A DNA stretch of 64,000 nt from Opitutus sp. (GCA_024998815.1 JACEUQ010000001.1:1116001-1180000), one strand, 5' to 3'. Counted from the first letter of the stretch, positions 26,365-35,256 are shown. The notes: a model not told the origin generated them from the letters alone. Made by a program: numbers and translations.

Positions 26365-27257
26365 TGGAGTTTGCCCAACAGCTCCTCAACGCGCTTTCCT
26401 TGGGCGCAATCTACGCCCTAATCGCGCTCGGTTTCACGATGGTTTACGGCGTGCTGCGCTTCATTAACTTCGCGCACTCCGACGTCTTTATGATCGGTGC
26501 GGTGGTTGGCAGCCTGTTGGGCAACCACCTGCCGATGGGAACGTGGTGGGGCGGGCTCGCCTGCCTGCTGGCGGCCATGGCTGTGTGCGCCCTGCTGGGC
26601 GTGGTCATCGAGCGCGTCGCTTATCGCCCCCTGCGAGACGCCCCGCGGCTCAACGTCCTGATCACCTCCATCGGCGTGTCCCTGCTGATCGAATACCTAT
26701 TTCAAAACGAACACGTTTTCGGTGCCGCCCCCCGCCCCTTCCCGCCCGTATTCCCCTCTGTGCTCTGGCAGTGGCAAGGGCTGTCGATCTCAAGCAACCA
26801 GCTAATCGTCATCGGCGTTGCCCTTGTGCTCGTGGTGGCGCTGGAGCTCATTGTGTACCGCACCCGGATTGGCACCGCCATGCGGGCTATCTCGCTCAAT
26901 CCGCGCGCCGCCCAGCTCGTCGGCATCAACCCTGACGTCGTGGTCGCCTTCACCTTTGCGCTCGGCTCGGCCTTGGCCGGGGCTGGCGGGGTGCTCTACG
27001 CACTCAACTACCAATCGGTCGAGCCGCTCATGGGCGTGATGCCCGGCCTGAAGGCCTTCGTCGCTGCGGTGCTGGGCGGCATCGGCAGCATTCCCGGCGC
27101 GGCGCTTGGCGGACTTCTGATTGGTGGAATCGAGACGTTCATCGGCGGCAGCCAATTCTCCACCTACAAGGACGCCATCGCCTTCGCGCTGCTCATCCTG
27201 ATTTTACTCTTTCGTCCGACCGGCCTGCTGGGCCGCCGCATCCCCGAAAAAGTATGA
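26364..27257 (+). CDS. livH: Branched-chain amino acid type ABC transporter permease (LivH)
   Basis: A 297-residue inner-membrane permease with about eight helices. The N-terminus QQLLNALSLGAIYALIALGF and MVYGVLRFINFAHSDVFM are diagnostic for LivH, and the coupling helix region MRAISLNPRAAQLVGINPD is intact. It forms the translocation pore with LivM. Translation starts at an ATG overlapping the livK stop (TGATG) and ends in an ATGA overlap with livM, so the three are translationally coupled. Confidence 0.93.
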   Translation: MEFAQQLLNALSLGAIYALIALGFTMVYGVLRFINFAHSDVFMIGAVVGSLLGNHLPMGTWWGGLACLLAAMAVCALLGVVIERVAYRPLRDAPRLNVLITSIGVSLLIEYLFQNEHVFGAAPRPFPPVFPSVLWQWQGLSISSNQLIVIGVALVLVVALELIVYRTRIGTAMRAISLNPRAAQLVGINPDVVVAFTFALGSALAGAGGVLYALNYQSVEPLMGVMPGLKAFVAAVLGGIGSIPGAALGGLLIGGIETFIGGSQFSTYKDAIAFALLILILLFRPTGLLGRRIPEKV

Positions 27258-28204
27258 CCCCGCGCCGTTTCGGCCCACCGTGGCCCCACCTGCTTCTCGG
27301 CGGCGCACTGCTAGCCGCCTTCCTGCTCACGCGCTGGGTGACCGATCCCTACGCCAACGACGTGCTCACGACTATTGGCATCAACGTCATCCTCGCCGTC
27401 TCGCTCAACCTGGTTAACGGCTACACCGGCCAATTTTCGCTCGGCCACGCGGGCTTCATGTCAGTTGGCGCGTACCTCTCGGCGGCGATCACGCTGTTGC
27501 TCGGCCCCAGCATCCTCGGCGAAGACGGCGGCACTCCCTGGGCGCAAAACGCGCTGTTTTTCGGCGGCCTGCTGGTCGGTGGACTCAGCGCCGCAGCAGC
27601 CGGCTTGCTCGTGGGCATTCCCTCGCTGCGGCTGCGGGGCGACTACCTCGCGATTGTCACCCTCGGCTTCGGCGAAATCATCCGGGTGATTTTCCAAAAC
27701 ATCGAGCCCCTCGGAGGCGCGCTCGGCCTTAACGGTATCCCCAATTACACCACGGTAGGCTGGACCTTCGCCATCGCCGCCCTAACCGTTTTTGTCGTCG
27801 GGTGCTTGATCAACTCGACCTACGGACGCGGTTTTATCGCCACGCACGACGACGAAATCGCCGCCGAAGCCATGGGCCTGAACACCACCCGCTACAAGGT
27901 AGTAGCCTTTGTCGTGGGCGCGTTTTTCGCCGGTCTGGCCGGAGGGCTCTACGGCCACTTCAAGATGAGCATCACCGCCGCCAGCTTCGATTTCACCCGA
28001 AGCATTGAGATCGTGGTCATGGTGATCCTCGGCGGCATGGGTAACACCCTCGGCGTGATCCTCGCGGCAATCCTACTCACGCTCCTGCCCGAAGTGCTAT
28101 GCCCCATCGCCGAGTTCCGCATGATTCTCTACGCACTGCTGTTGATCGTGCTGATGCTCCTGCGTCCCCAAGGCCTGTTCAACTTCCGCCGCAGCCACCG
28201 CTGA
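27254..28204 (+). CDS. livM: Branched-chain amino acid type ABC transporter permease (LivM)
   Basis: A 316-residue permease, partner of LivH. Typical parts are NVILAVSLNLVNGYTGQFSL then GHAGFMSVGAY, the LRLRGDYLAIVTLGFGEI segment and the coupling loop AAEAMGLNTTRYKV. The C-terminus ends in LRPQGLFNFRR as in other LivM proteins. It overlaps livH by four bases at the start and the livG start by one base at the end. Confidence 0.93.
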   Translation: MTPRRFGPPWPHLLLGGALLAAFLLTRWVTDPYANDVLTTIGINVILAVSLNLVNGYTGQFSLGHAGFMSVGAYLSAAITLLLGPSILGEDGGTPWAQNALFFGGLLVGGLSAAAAGLLVGIPSLRLRGDYLAIVTLGFGEIIRVIFQNIEPLGGALGLNGIPNYTTVGWTFAIAALTVFVVGCLINSTYGRGFIATHDDEIAAEAMGLNTTRYKVVAFVVGAFFAGLAGGLYGHFKMSITAASFDFTRSIEIVVMVILGGMGNTLGVILAAILLTLLPEVLCPIAEFRMILYALLLIVLMLLRPQGLFNFRRSHR

Positions 28205-28992
28205 TGCCTCCGCTTCTTCACCTCGACCAAGCCACGCTGCGATTCGGCGGACTCACCGCCGTCAACGCAGTCGATCTGAGCCTGCCCGTCGGCCAGCTTC
28301 ACGGCATCATCGGCCCCAACGGCGCCGGCAAAACCACTCTTTTTAACCTCATCACGGGTGTTTACGCGCCGTCATCGGGTGCCTTGAGTTTCAACGGTAA
28401 AAATCTCGCCGGCCTAAGGCCCGACCAGATCACCGCCTTGGGAATCGCGCGCACATTTCAAAACATCCGGCTCTTCCGGCAGCTGAGCGTCTTCGACAAC
28501 GTGCGCGTCGCCTGCAACCTGCACCGCGCCAGTTCGCCGCTGCACACGCTCATTCGCGGAGCGGCATTTCGCGCTGACGAAGCGGCCATCGCCGCCCGTG
28601 TCGATGAACTGCTCGCGCTCTTCAACCTGGAGCGCTTCCGCGACAAACCCGCCACCGCCCTTCCCTACGGCGAACAACGCCGGCTGGAGATCGTTCGCGC
28701 ACTCGCCACCCGCCCCCGCCTGCTGCTGCTCGACGAACCCGCCGCAGGCATGAACCCGTCGGAAAAGGTCGAACTGGTCCGGCTCATCAAAGAAGTCCAC
28801 CACCGCTTCGACCTCACCATTTTACTGGTTGAACACTCCATGCGGGTCGTGATGACGCTGTGCGAGCGGATCACGGTGCTGGATTACGGGGTGAAAATCG
28901 CCGAAGGCGCGCCGGGCGAAATCCAAAAAGACCGCAAGGTGATCGAAGCCTATCTGGGCGAAGATCACACCAACAACTCGGCCCACCACTAA
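28204..28992 (+). CDS. livG: Branched-chain amino acid type ABC transporter ATPase (LivG)
   Basis: A 262-residue ABC ATPase. Walker A GPNGAGKTT, the Q-loop region ARTFQNIRLF (characteristic of LivG), the signature ALPYGEQRRLEIVRAL, Walker B LLLLDEPAAGMNP and the switch histidine in LVEHSM are all present, and the C-terminus has the LivG-type extension VIEAYLGED. It starts at the ATG at 28204 inside the livM stop; a longer reading from 28099 overlaps livM. The usual partner LivF is not downstream: a repeat-filled spacer and an ftsK-type gene follow. Either LivF is elsewhere or LivG works as a homodimer (inference). Confidence 0.93.
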   Translation: MPPLLHLDQATLRFGGLTAVNAVDLSLPVGQLHGIIGPNGAGKTTLFNLITGVYAPSSGALSFNGKNLAGLRPDQITALGIARTFQNIRLFRQLSVFDNVRVACNLHRASSPLHTLIRGAAFRADEAAIAARVDELLALFNLERFRDKPATALPYGEQRRLEIVRALATRPRLLLLDEPAAGMNPSEKVELVRLIKEVHHRFDLTILLVEHSMRVVMTLCERITVLDYGVKIAEGAPGEIQKDRKVIEAYLGEDHTNNSAHH

Positions 28993-29057
28993 TAGGCAGT
29001 AACCTTCGAGTTGTCTCTTTCTGCCGGCCCTTAAAAACCAGAAAACACTTCGATCCT

Positions 29058-29137
29058 TTTAGCCGCGAAAGAACGCATAGAACGCATAGAAATACGGATC
29101 CTATTCTTTGCGATCCTTGCGTTCTTTTTCGGCTAAA
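29058..29137. repeat. Family G inverted repeat
   Basis: Left arm tttagccgcgaaagaacgca; right arm gcgatccttgcgttcttttt then cggctaaa. It matches the element at 8963-9044 in design and wording and lies between livG and the ftsK-type gene, which are separated by 282 bases without a gene. Confidence 0.75.
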
Positions 29138-29274
29138 CTGCCTTGGCTTCATCTGTCTCCCTAAATTTTATCCACCACGAAGCCCCGCGTTCGTCCCGGA
29201 TACGTTCATCCCGCTAATTTTCCCGCGCCGATATTGCATCGTCCGCGCTGAGCGCTTGTCCTGTTCGATCCTCC

Positions 29275-31065
29275 ATGTCGGCACCTTTGAATCCCCCGCA
29301 GCCCCCCGCCAACGACGACACCTTTGTCGCCGATCAAGCCCTGCTCGGCCGCCTGCAGGAGGAACTCGCCGCCCGCCGCGAGGAACGCATCACCCTGCAG
29401 GCCCGCCACCGCGACCGCCTCGAGGATGCCCTCGACCACCTCGATTCTCTCCGTAAAAACACCCGCGATCGTCAGTCGGAAATCGCCGCCATCGGCCAAC
29501 CAGCCGAGGTCTCCGCAGACGACGAATCCGGTGAGGTTGCCCGCGCCAAAGCCGACGCCAAGGAGCAGGCTGAACTGGCCGAAGCCGCCCGCCTCGCCGC
29601 TGCCGCCCCCTTTGCCCCCGAGGACCTCGCCGCCTACCGCCTGCCCTCCCTCGATTTACTCCGCTCCGCCTCCGCAACCGAACATGAGCTGGTGCCGCCT
29701 GAGGAGGTCGCAGCCAACCGCCAAATTCTCCAGACCACCCTCGATAGCTTCGCCGTCGATGCGTTTGTCTATGATTCCATCGTCGGCCCGCGGGTCACCC
29801 AATTCCGGGTAAAACCAGGCTTCGGGGTGCGCGTTGAGGCGATTGCCAGCCTTGAAAAAAACCTCGCCCTGGCCCTGTCCGCCAACGCCGTGCGCATCCA
29901 GGCGCCGATTCCGGGCGAAAGTTTTGTCGGCATCGAAACCCCCAATCGCCACGCCGTCCCGCTCGCCCTGCGCAGCGCCTTCGAATCGGCCGCCTGGCGC
30001 GACACCACGGCCGACCTGCCCATTGTCCTGGGCGTCGATATCACGGGCAGCCATGTGATTTGCGACCTCGCCAAAGCCCCCCATGCCCTCATCGCCGGCG
30101 CCACCGGTTCGGGCAAATCGGTTTGTATCAGTAACATCATCCTTTCGCTGCTGTATCGCTTCCGGCCCGACGAACTGGAGCTCGTGCTCATCGACCCAAA
30201 AATCGTCGAATTCGCCATTTACCGCGATCTGCCGCACCTGATTCACCCCGTGGTCACCGACCCGAAGCAAGCCTGCCAAGCGCTCAAGTGGCTGGTTCGC
30301 GAAATGGAGCAGCGTTACCAGACGCTCGCCGAGAAAAACGTGCGCAACCTCGCCGGCTACAACGCCAAGGCCGAAGCCGAGGGTTTTGCCAAACTCCCCT
30401 ACATTGTCCTCATCATCGACGAGCTCGCCGACCTCATGATGACGGCCGCCCAAGAGGTCGAAACGCCCGTCGCGCGCCTCGCCCAGATGGCGCGTGCCGT
30501 CGGCATGCACACGATCCTCGCCACCCAGCGCCCCTCGGTGAACGTGATCACGGGTGTCATCAAAGCCAACTTCCCCACCCGCGTCGCCTTCCAGGTCGCC
30601 TCGCAAATCGACAGCCGCACGATCCTCGACGGCAAAGGCGCCGAGGCGCTCCAGGGGCGTGGCGACATGCTTTACAGCCCGCCCGGTCTCGGGCGGCTCC
30701 AACGCCTCCAGGCGCCCTTCGTTGACGACGCCGAGGTCGAGCACGTCGTGGCCGCACTCAAATCCCAGTTGCAACCGCGTTATCGCGTCGAACTGCGCGC
30801 CGAGGATGCGCCCGGCGGCGGCGAAGACGTCCTCGGTGATTCGGAAACCAACGCGGGACTCGACCCGCTTATTAAGGAGGCGCTTGAAATCATTTCGGCC
30901 CACGGACGTGCCAGCACCAGTTACCTGCAACGCCGCCTGCGCATCGGTTACAACCGTGCCGCGTGCCTCATCGAGGAGATGGAAAAACGCCGCTTTATCG
31001 GCCCTCAAATCGGTAACAACCCGCGCGAGATTTACGTCAAACCCGGCGACCTGCACGTCGACTAA
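29275..31065 (+). CDS. Soluble FtsK/SpoIIIE-type DNA translocase, no membrane domain
   Basis: A 596-residue FtsK-family motor. The N-terminal ~135 residues are not the four-helix membrane domain of cell-division FtsK but a charged, Ala/Glu-rich probable coiled coil (LQEELAARREERITLQARH and the following DRLEDALDHLDSLRK). Then come the alpha domain (VTQFRVKPGFGVRVEAIASL), the beta RecA-like motor with Walker A GATGSGKS (275-282) and Walker B IVLIIDELADLM, and the C-terminal gamma winged helix (about 525-580) that normally reads polar KOPS motifs. It leads a tight four-gene operon. A second, membrane-bound FtsK probably exists elsewhere in the genome (inference). A chromosome-segregation or DNA-pumping role is likely; membrane anchoring is not. 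Confidence 0.87.
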   Translation: MSAPLNPPQPPANDDTFVADQALLGRLQEELAARREERITLQARHRDRLEDALDHLDSLRKNTRDRQSEIAAIGQPAEVSADDESGEVARAKADAKEQAELAEAARLAAAAPFAPEDLAAYRLPSLDLLRSASATEHELVPPEEVAANRQILQTTLDSFAVDAFVYDSIVGPRVTQFRVKPGFGVRVEAIASLEKNLALALSANAVRIQAPIPGESFVGIETPNRHAVPLALRSAFESAAWRDTTADLPIVLGVDITGSHVICDLAKAPHALIAGATGSGKSVCISNIILSLLYRFRPDELELVLIDPKIVEFAIYRDLPHLIHPVVTDPKQACQALKWLVREMEQRYQTLAEKNVRNLAGYNAKAEAEGFAKLPYIVLIIDELADLMMTAAQEVETPVARLAQMARAVGMHTILATQRPSVNVITGVIKANFPTRVAFQVASQIDSRTILDGKGAEALQGRGDMLYSPPGLGRLQRLQAPFVDDAEVEHVVAALKSQLQPRYRVELRAEDAPGGGEDVLGDSETNAGLDPLIKEALEIISAHGRASTSYLQRRLRIGYNRAACLIEEMEKRRFIGPQIGNNPREIYVKPGDLHVD

Positions 31066-31103
31066 AACGCTGCGTCGCTCCCCTCCCATTCCACAGCCCT
31101 CCC

Positions 31104-32636
31104 GTGTCCGCCGCTGAACCTCTTTCCCCCGACGCCCTGCTTGCCCGTATCCGGCAAGACGGCGTGCGCCGCACCGCCCAAGCGCTGCGAAAGCCCCCGC
31201 TGCCCTCCTCGCTGCTGCAAGCCCTCGCCGATCTGCCCGTGGACGAGGCTCCCGAGGCCCGCGCGTTCGTTGCCGCCTACCCACTCGCGCCCAGCCACCT
31301 GCTCGAAGCCCTCGCGGCCCAGTCGCCCTCGACCACCGTCCTCGCGTTGCTCGCCTCCAACCCGCGCACCCCGCCCCACCTGCTGATTGAAATTGCCGCG
31401 CACCCCGATGCCGAGGTTCGCGCCCAAGCGGCGATTCATCCGCAGCTGCCCGCCCGCGAACTGCTCACCCTGGCCGACGACCCCGACGCCCGCGTGCGCC
31501 GCGCCCTGGCCACCAACTCCGGCCTGCGCCTGCCGCAGCAGGCCCTTCTGGTTTGCGATGCCGATCCTGCCGTGCGCGTCGCCCTCGGCGGCCAGTCCGG
31601 ACTCGCCACACCGGCCGCGCTGGCCCTCGCCATCGACGATAGCGCGCTGGTGCGCCTTCACACCGCCGCCACCGCCCCCGCCGACGACGAGATGCTGTGC
31701 GGCTGGGCCACGACCGATGAAGAGGACCTGCAACTCGCCTTGCTCCAACGCCGGAGTTTGCCCAAAGCCGCCGAACGCCTGCTCCTGCAATCGCCCCACG
31801 CCTCCGTGCGCCGCGCGGTTCGCGACCGCGTGCAACCCGACGAAATCGATCTGCTGAATCTGGCCACAACTGGCGACGCCGAGGAGCGCGGCTGGGTTGC
31901 CGCACGCCGGAACCTTCCGCGCGCCGTGCAGCGTCTCCTGGCTCAAGATGCGGATCCGGCGGTGCGCACCGCACTCGCCACCAACTCCCACCTCGATCCC
32001 GCCATTGGCGTTTACTTCATTGATCTCGGTGACGAGCCGGCGTGCGTCGCATTAGCAGGCAACCCCGCGCTCGCCCATGAACAGGTGCAAGCGCTCGCGG
32101 CCACCCGTTACCCGGCGGTTCTCGCCGCCCTGGCCTACCGCGAAAACCTCGACCCAGGGCTGGCCCGCGTGCTGGTGACCTGCAGCCCGGTTTTCCGCCG
32201 CCACTGGGCGATCCAAGACCGCGCACTTCCCGGCCTCGATGCCGCCACGGCGCGAGAGCTCCTGGCCGACCCGTTGCCCGCGATTCGTCGCCTCGCGGTG
32301 AGCGGCCACGCCTGGCGCCGCGCCGACCTCTACGACCTGGTGCGCGACCCCGTTGCCTCCGTACGCCTCGCGGTCGTCCAACACCCCAACGCCCCCGACG
32401 AGCTCATTGCCGACGCCCGCGCCGATGTCGCCCCCGAGGTAGCCGCCGCCGCCAGCGCTGTTCAAAGTGCTCGTCTACGTCCGCCCCAACCCGCCACCAT
32501 CGCACCGATCAACGTCCCCTCGCCCGCTTCAGCACCACGCCCCGAACCCACTGTCGTCGCCCCCACCCTTTCACCACCGCAAGCCACTCCGGCGGCGGGC
32601 AACCTGCTCAATAAACTCGCCCGCCTCTTTCGTTAA
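31104..32636 (+). CDS. LRV/HEAT-like solenoid repeat protein
   Basis: A 510-residue protein made almost wholly of degenerate repeats of about 24 residues, e.g. HPDAEVRAQAAIHPQLPARE, DPDARVRRALATNSGLRLP, DADPAVRTALATNSHLDPAI. The D-P-x-x-x-V-R-x-A-L/V-A-x-N pattern is that of leucine-rich-repeat-variant (LRV) or HEAT-like solenoids. After about residue 450 a Pro/Ala-rich linker leads to a short basic helix (NLLNKLARLFR). No signal peptide or N-terminal Cys cluster. The start is GTG at 31104, 38 bp after the FtsK-type gene. A scaffold or DNA/protein clamp working with the translocase is an inference from operon position only. Confidence 0.75.
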   Translation: MSAAEPLSPDALLARIRQDGVRRTAQALRKPPLPSSLLQALADLPVDEAPEARAFVAAYPLAPSHLLEALAAQSPSTTVLALLASNPRTPPHLLIEIAAHPDAEVRAQAAIHPQLPARELLTLADDPDARVRRALATNSGLRLPQQALLVCDADPAVRVALGGQSGLATPAALALAIDDSALVRLHTAATAPADDEMLCGWATTDEEDLQLALLQRRSLPKAAERLLLQSPHASVRRAVRDRVQPDEIDLLNLATTGDAEERGWVAARRNLPRAVQRLLAQDADPAVRTALATNSHLDPAIGVYFIDLGDEPACVALAGNPALAHEQVQALAATRYPAVLAALAYRENLDPGLARVLVTCSPVFRRHWAIQDRALPGLDAATARELLADPLPAIRRLAVSGHAWRRADLYDLVRDPVASVRLAVVQHPNAPDELIADARADVAPEVAAAASAVQSARLRPPQPATIAPINVPSPASAPRPEPTVVAPTLSPPQATPAAGNLLNKLARLFR

Positions 32637-32660
32637 TTAACCTGCGATCCCTTTACCGTC

Positions 32661-33038
32661 ATGGCCAAGAAACCCACCCTCACCGCCCTCACCTTTCGTG
32701 ATCTCGTCCTCGTTGCGGACGCCGAAACCCTGCGCCAGGCGCTCGACGCCCGCGTCCGCATCGACGCCCTCATCGCCGAGCGCCATGCCGCCTATGAACG
32801 CATCTCCGCACTCGAAACCCAAATCGAGGAGGTCATCGGCGAGCCGGGCGTTTTCCCGTTCCCGCCCCCGCCCCTGCCCGTAGCGGGGCTTGACCCCAAG
32901 TCGGAAACGCTGACCCGCGCCGCCGGTGTCGCCAAAAAGAGCACACCGCGCGAAACAACGGCACCTGCGACCAACCCCGCCGACACGGAAGCAGCCGGCG
33001 CTGAACCGACCGCGACCGACGACGCTACGGACGCCTAA
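32661..33038 (+). CDS. Small coiled-coil protein, paralogue of the next gene
   Basis: A 125-residue protein not matched to any family I know. Residues 10-60 are a predicted helical coiled coil (RIDALIAERHAAYERISALE, then TQIEEVIGEPG), followed by a YPF-like FPFPPPPLP strand and a disordered Thr/Ala/Asp-rich tail. Its middle part aligns with the next gene product, sharing the L-x-x-ER...RI-x-A-x-E...I-x-G...PF pattern. It lies 24 bp after the solenoid gene and 8 bp before its paralogue, so it belongs to the same operon. Confidence 0.6.
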   Translation: MAKKPTLTALTFRDLVLVADAETLRQALDARVRIDALIAERHAAYERISALETQIEEVIGEPGVFPFPPPPLPVAGLDPKSETLTRAAGVAKKSTPRETTAPATNPADTEAAGAEPTATDDATDA

Positions 33039-33046
33039 GCCCGTCG

Positions 33047-33469
33047 ATGCGCAGGGACCAACAAATCAAGGTCAACGAGATGCTCCTCGAACGAGAGGAG
33101 CTCTTCCTGCGTATCCATGCTGCGGAGAAAGAGGTCATGCGGATTATGGGTGGCGATTACCCGTTCACGACCGTCGAACTCCTCTCCAACCGCCGCACCA
33201 AACGCAAAACCGTCCCCGCTCGTGCCGCGACTGCGAATGCGCCAGCGCCCGCTGATGCGAGCGAACGCGCGACGATTACCCTGCGCCGGCTAGAACCCGG
33301 TGAGGCCCGCTACCGGGTAACGTACCGGCAATTCGCCCAAGTGGTGGTCGAGGAACACGGAGATTTCGAGGCCGTGCGCACCCTATTGGCCTGCCAAAGC
33401 AGCCAGCTCCAGGTGCAAAAACTAGAAACGCTGCGCGCGGACGGCAGCGTCGGCGTGAACCTTGACTGA
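33047..33469 (+). CDS. Small coiled-coil protein with a C-terminal alpha/beta domain
   Basis: A 140-residue protein of no recognised family. Residues 8-45 (NEMLLEREELFLRIHAAEKE and VMRIMGGDYPFTT) resemble the preceding gene's coiled coil. A basic, Ala/Pro-rich hinge (NRRTKRKTVPARAATANAPA) follows, then a C-terminal part of about 60 residues (ITLRRLEPGEARYRVTYRQF and AQVVVEEHGDFEAVRTLL) that looks like a small globular domain absent from its paralogue. It is last in the operon begun by the FtsK-type gene. Role unknown. Confidence 0.6.
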   Translation: MRRDQQIKVNEMLLEREELFLRIHAAEKEVMRIMGGDYPFTTVELLSNRRTKRKTVPARAATANAPAPADASERATITLRRLEPGEARYRVTYRQFAQVVVEEHGDFEAVRTLLACQSSQLQVQKLETLRADGSVGVNLD

Positions 33470-33587
33470 GCCGCCCTCCGGTCGGAAAGCGCCTTACGTC
33501 CGGTAGCGCGCCCCATGTGCTCCATTGCAGACCAGCAAAGACAACAGCAGACTTGCCCGACGGCGCGAAACCAACACAGTCCGCCTC

Positions 33588-33815
33588 ATGAGCGCTCTTC
33601 TTGACCGAATCACCGTCGAGCCCGGCAAATGCGGTGGAAGGCCCTGTATCCGCGGCTACCGGCTGCGGGTGAAGGATGTCTTGGAACTACTCGCTCACGG
33701 CGCGAGTTGGGCGGAGATTTTGACCGATTACCCGTTCCTTGAGGAAGATGACCTGCGAGCGTGCCTAGCGTTTGCTGCCGCGCAAAACGACCACGTTTTG
33801 CTGCGCGCCTCGTGA
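33588..33815 (+). CDS. DUF433 antitoxin
   Basis: A 75-residue protein of the DUF433 family: LLDRITVEPGKCGGRPCIRG then YRLRVKDVLELLAHGAS and ILTDYPFLEEDDLRACLAFA, the full winged-helix pattern. These proteins are usually the antitoxin partners of a DUF5615 PIN-like nuclease toxin, overlapping its start. Here ATG at 33588 is preferred over an upstream start. The overlapping toxin gene is broken (see the following pseudogene), so this antitoxin appears to be an orphan. Confidence 0.87.
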   Translation: MSALLDRITVEPGKCGGRPCIRGYRLRVKDVLELLAHGASWAEILTDYPFLEEDDLRACLAFAAAQNDHVLLRAS

Positions 33816-34012
33816 GTCGCTTCCTCATCGATAACCAGTTGCCAGCCGCGCTTGCGCACTGGCTGCGGGCGCAAGGCCACCAAGCCCAGCACGTGTAGGA
33901 GCCCAACCTCGGTCAGTCGCCCGACTCGCTGATTTGGCATGAGGACGCATTCAGTATCACCGGATATGCGCAAACGGCCCCGGACAAAAATCCCCCTTGT
34001 CGCCCCCGCTGA
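33812..34012 (+). pseudogene. Decayed DUF5615 (PIN-like) toxin gene
   Basis: From a GTG overlapping the DUF433 stop, the frame reads SRFLIDNQLPAALAHWLRAQ then GHQAQHV, the typical DUF5615 start, and hits TAG at 33896-33898. Reading continues in the same frame as EPNLGQSPDSLIW, then jumps to HEDAFSI, where intact proteins have about 14 more residues before the KDEDF active-site segment. A nonsense codon plus an internal deletion make it non-functional. It runs to about 60 bases before the trxB start. Confidence 0.8.
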
Positions 34013-34071
34013 TTTCACCCTTGGTTGTCAGCTTATTTTCCCTGCTCAGCGCCTTTCCCCGCTTTAAACTC

Positions 34072-35019
34072 ATGTCCTCCCCCGTCGAAAACGTCGTCAT
34101 TGTCGGCACCGGTTGCGCCGGTCTCACCGCCGCCATCTACACCGCCCGCTCCAGCCTCAACCCGCTGGTCATCGAGGGCCCGTTACCCGGCGGCCAGCTC
34201 ACCACCACGAGCGAAGTGGAAAACTTCCCCGGTTTCCCGCACGGGGTGGACGGTTTTCAGCTCACCCAAAACATGCGCGAGCAGGCCACCCGTTTCGGCA
34301 CGCGTTTCGAGCAGGCGCTGGTCAACGCAGTCGATTTCACGGTGAACCCGCGCAAGCTCATCCTTGAGGGCGGCCGCGTCGTGTTGGCCAAGTCCGTGAT
34401 CATCGCCACCGGCGCCTCACCGCGCATGACCGGAATTCCCGGCGAAAAAGAGCTCTACGGCGGCAAGGGTGTGACGACATGCGCGACCTGCGACGGTGCG
34501 TTTTACCGCAACATGGAAGTGGCCGTGCTGGGTGGCGGCGACAGTGCCGCCGAGGAGGCGCTGTTCCTGACCCGTTTTGCCAGCAAAGTTTACTTGGTTC
34601 ACCGCCGCGACAGCCTACGTGCATCCAAGATTATGGCTGACCGTGCCGTCGCCCATCCCAAGATCCAGATGGTTTGGGACAGCGTGCCGACCGAAGTTTT
34701 AGGCGTGGCCGCGGGCTCCGTCAGCGGACTGAAAGTGAAAAACATCAAGACCGGCCTCGAGTCGGTGCTGCCGATTAAAGGTGTGTTTGTGGCCATCGGC
34801 CACGTGCCCAACACCGGCCCGTTTACCCCGGCGATCACGGTCGACGAAGGCGGTTATTTTAAGCCCGCCGTCGGTTCGCAAGTGCAGACCAACGTGGCCG
34901 GCGTCTACGTGGCGGGCGACTGTTCCGACCACGTTTATCGCCAAGCGATCACCGCAGCCGGCATGGGCTGCCAAGCGGCAATCGAAGCCGAGCGCTGGTT
35001 GGCCGAGCACGGCGGTTGA
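34072..35019 (+). CDS. trxB: TrxB, thioredoxin-disulfide reductase
   Basis: A 315-residue flavoprotein. The FAD-binding motif [10 protein letters not shown] lies near residue 12, the redox centre C137-A-T-C140 is in [13 protein letters not shown], the NADPH motif [10 protein letters not shown] with [11 protein letters not shown] follows, and the FAD end motif is [10 protein letters not shown]. It uses NADPH to keep thioredoxin reduced in the cytosol. The first FAD motif has Cys in place of the common Pro (GSGPAG in many species). The ATG at 34072 starts [12 protein letters not shown]; an in-frame start at 33997 gives a non-conserved leader. No thioredoxin gene adjoins it. Confidence 0.95.
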   Translation: MSSPVENVVIVGTGCAGLTAAIYTARSSLNPLVIEGPLPGGQLTTTSEVENFPGFPHGVDGFQLTQNMREQATRFGTRFEQALVNAVDFTVNPRKLILEGGRVVLAKSVIIATGASPRMTGIPGEKELYGGKGVTTCATCDGAFYRNMEVAVLGGGDSAAEEALFLTRFASKVYLVHRRDSLRASKIMADRAVAHPKIQMVWDSVPTEVLGVAAGSVSGLKVKNIKTGLESVLPIKGVFVAIGHVPNTGPFTPAITVDEGGYFKPAVGSQVQTNVAGVYVAGDCSDHVYRQAITAAGMGCQAAIEAERWLAEHGG

Positions 35020-35063
35020 GCCACGCCTCCTGACGGGCACCGACCGTTGGCCCAAAAGTGCCC

Positions 35064-35094
35064 TCCTTGAGCTCACGCTCAAGGCCACACTCGG
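35064..35094. repeat. Family B half element
   Basis: Reads tccttgagctcacgctcaag then gccacactcg, matching the left arm at 60470 and the arm at 12525. It lies just after trxB. Confidence 0.75.
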
Positions 35095-35131
35095 GAGGGC
35101 CGCGACCCAGCGGTAAAGTGCATGTCCGGAA

Positions 35132-35256
35132 AGTAGCGCAGACTTCCAGTCTGCTCTGGGGTTGCTGGACAGGGATTACGCGTAAAAGCAGACGCGGCGT
35201 CCACATTGGTTAACAATGACTTGCCGATTCAAGCAGACTGGAAGTCTGCGCTACTT
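35132..35256. repeat. Family A inverted repeat with a long centre
   Basis: Left arm agtagcgcagacttccagtc then tgctc; right arm agcagactggaagtctgcgc then tactt. The centre of about 75 bases differs from that of the other copies. Confidence 0.88.

Noticed and set aside
29656-31284. Minus-strand open frame opposite the FtsK-type gene
   Set aside because: Shadow frame; the translocase motifs on the plus strand are unequivocal.
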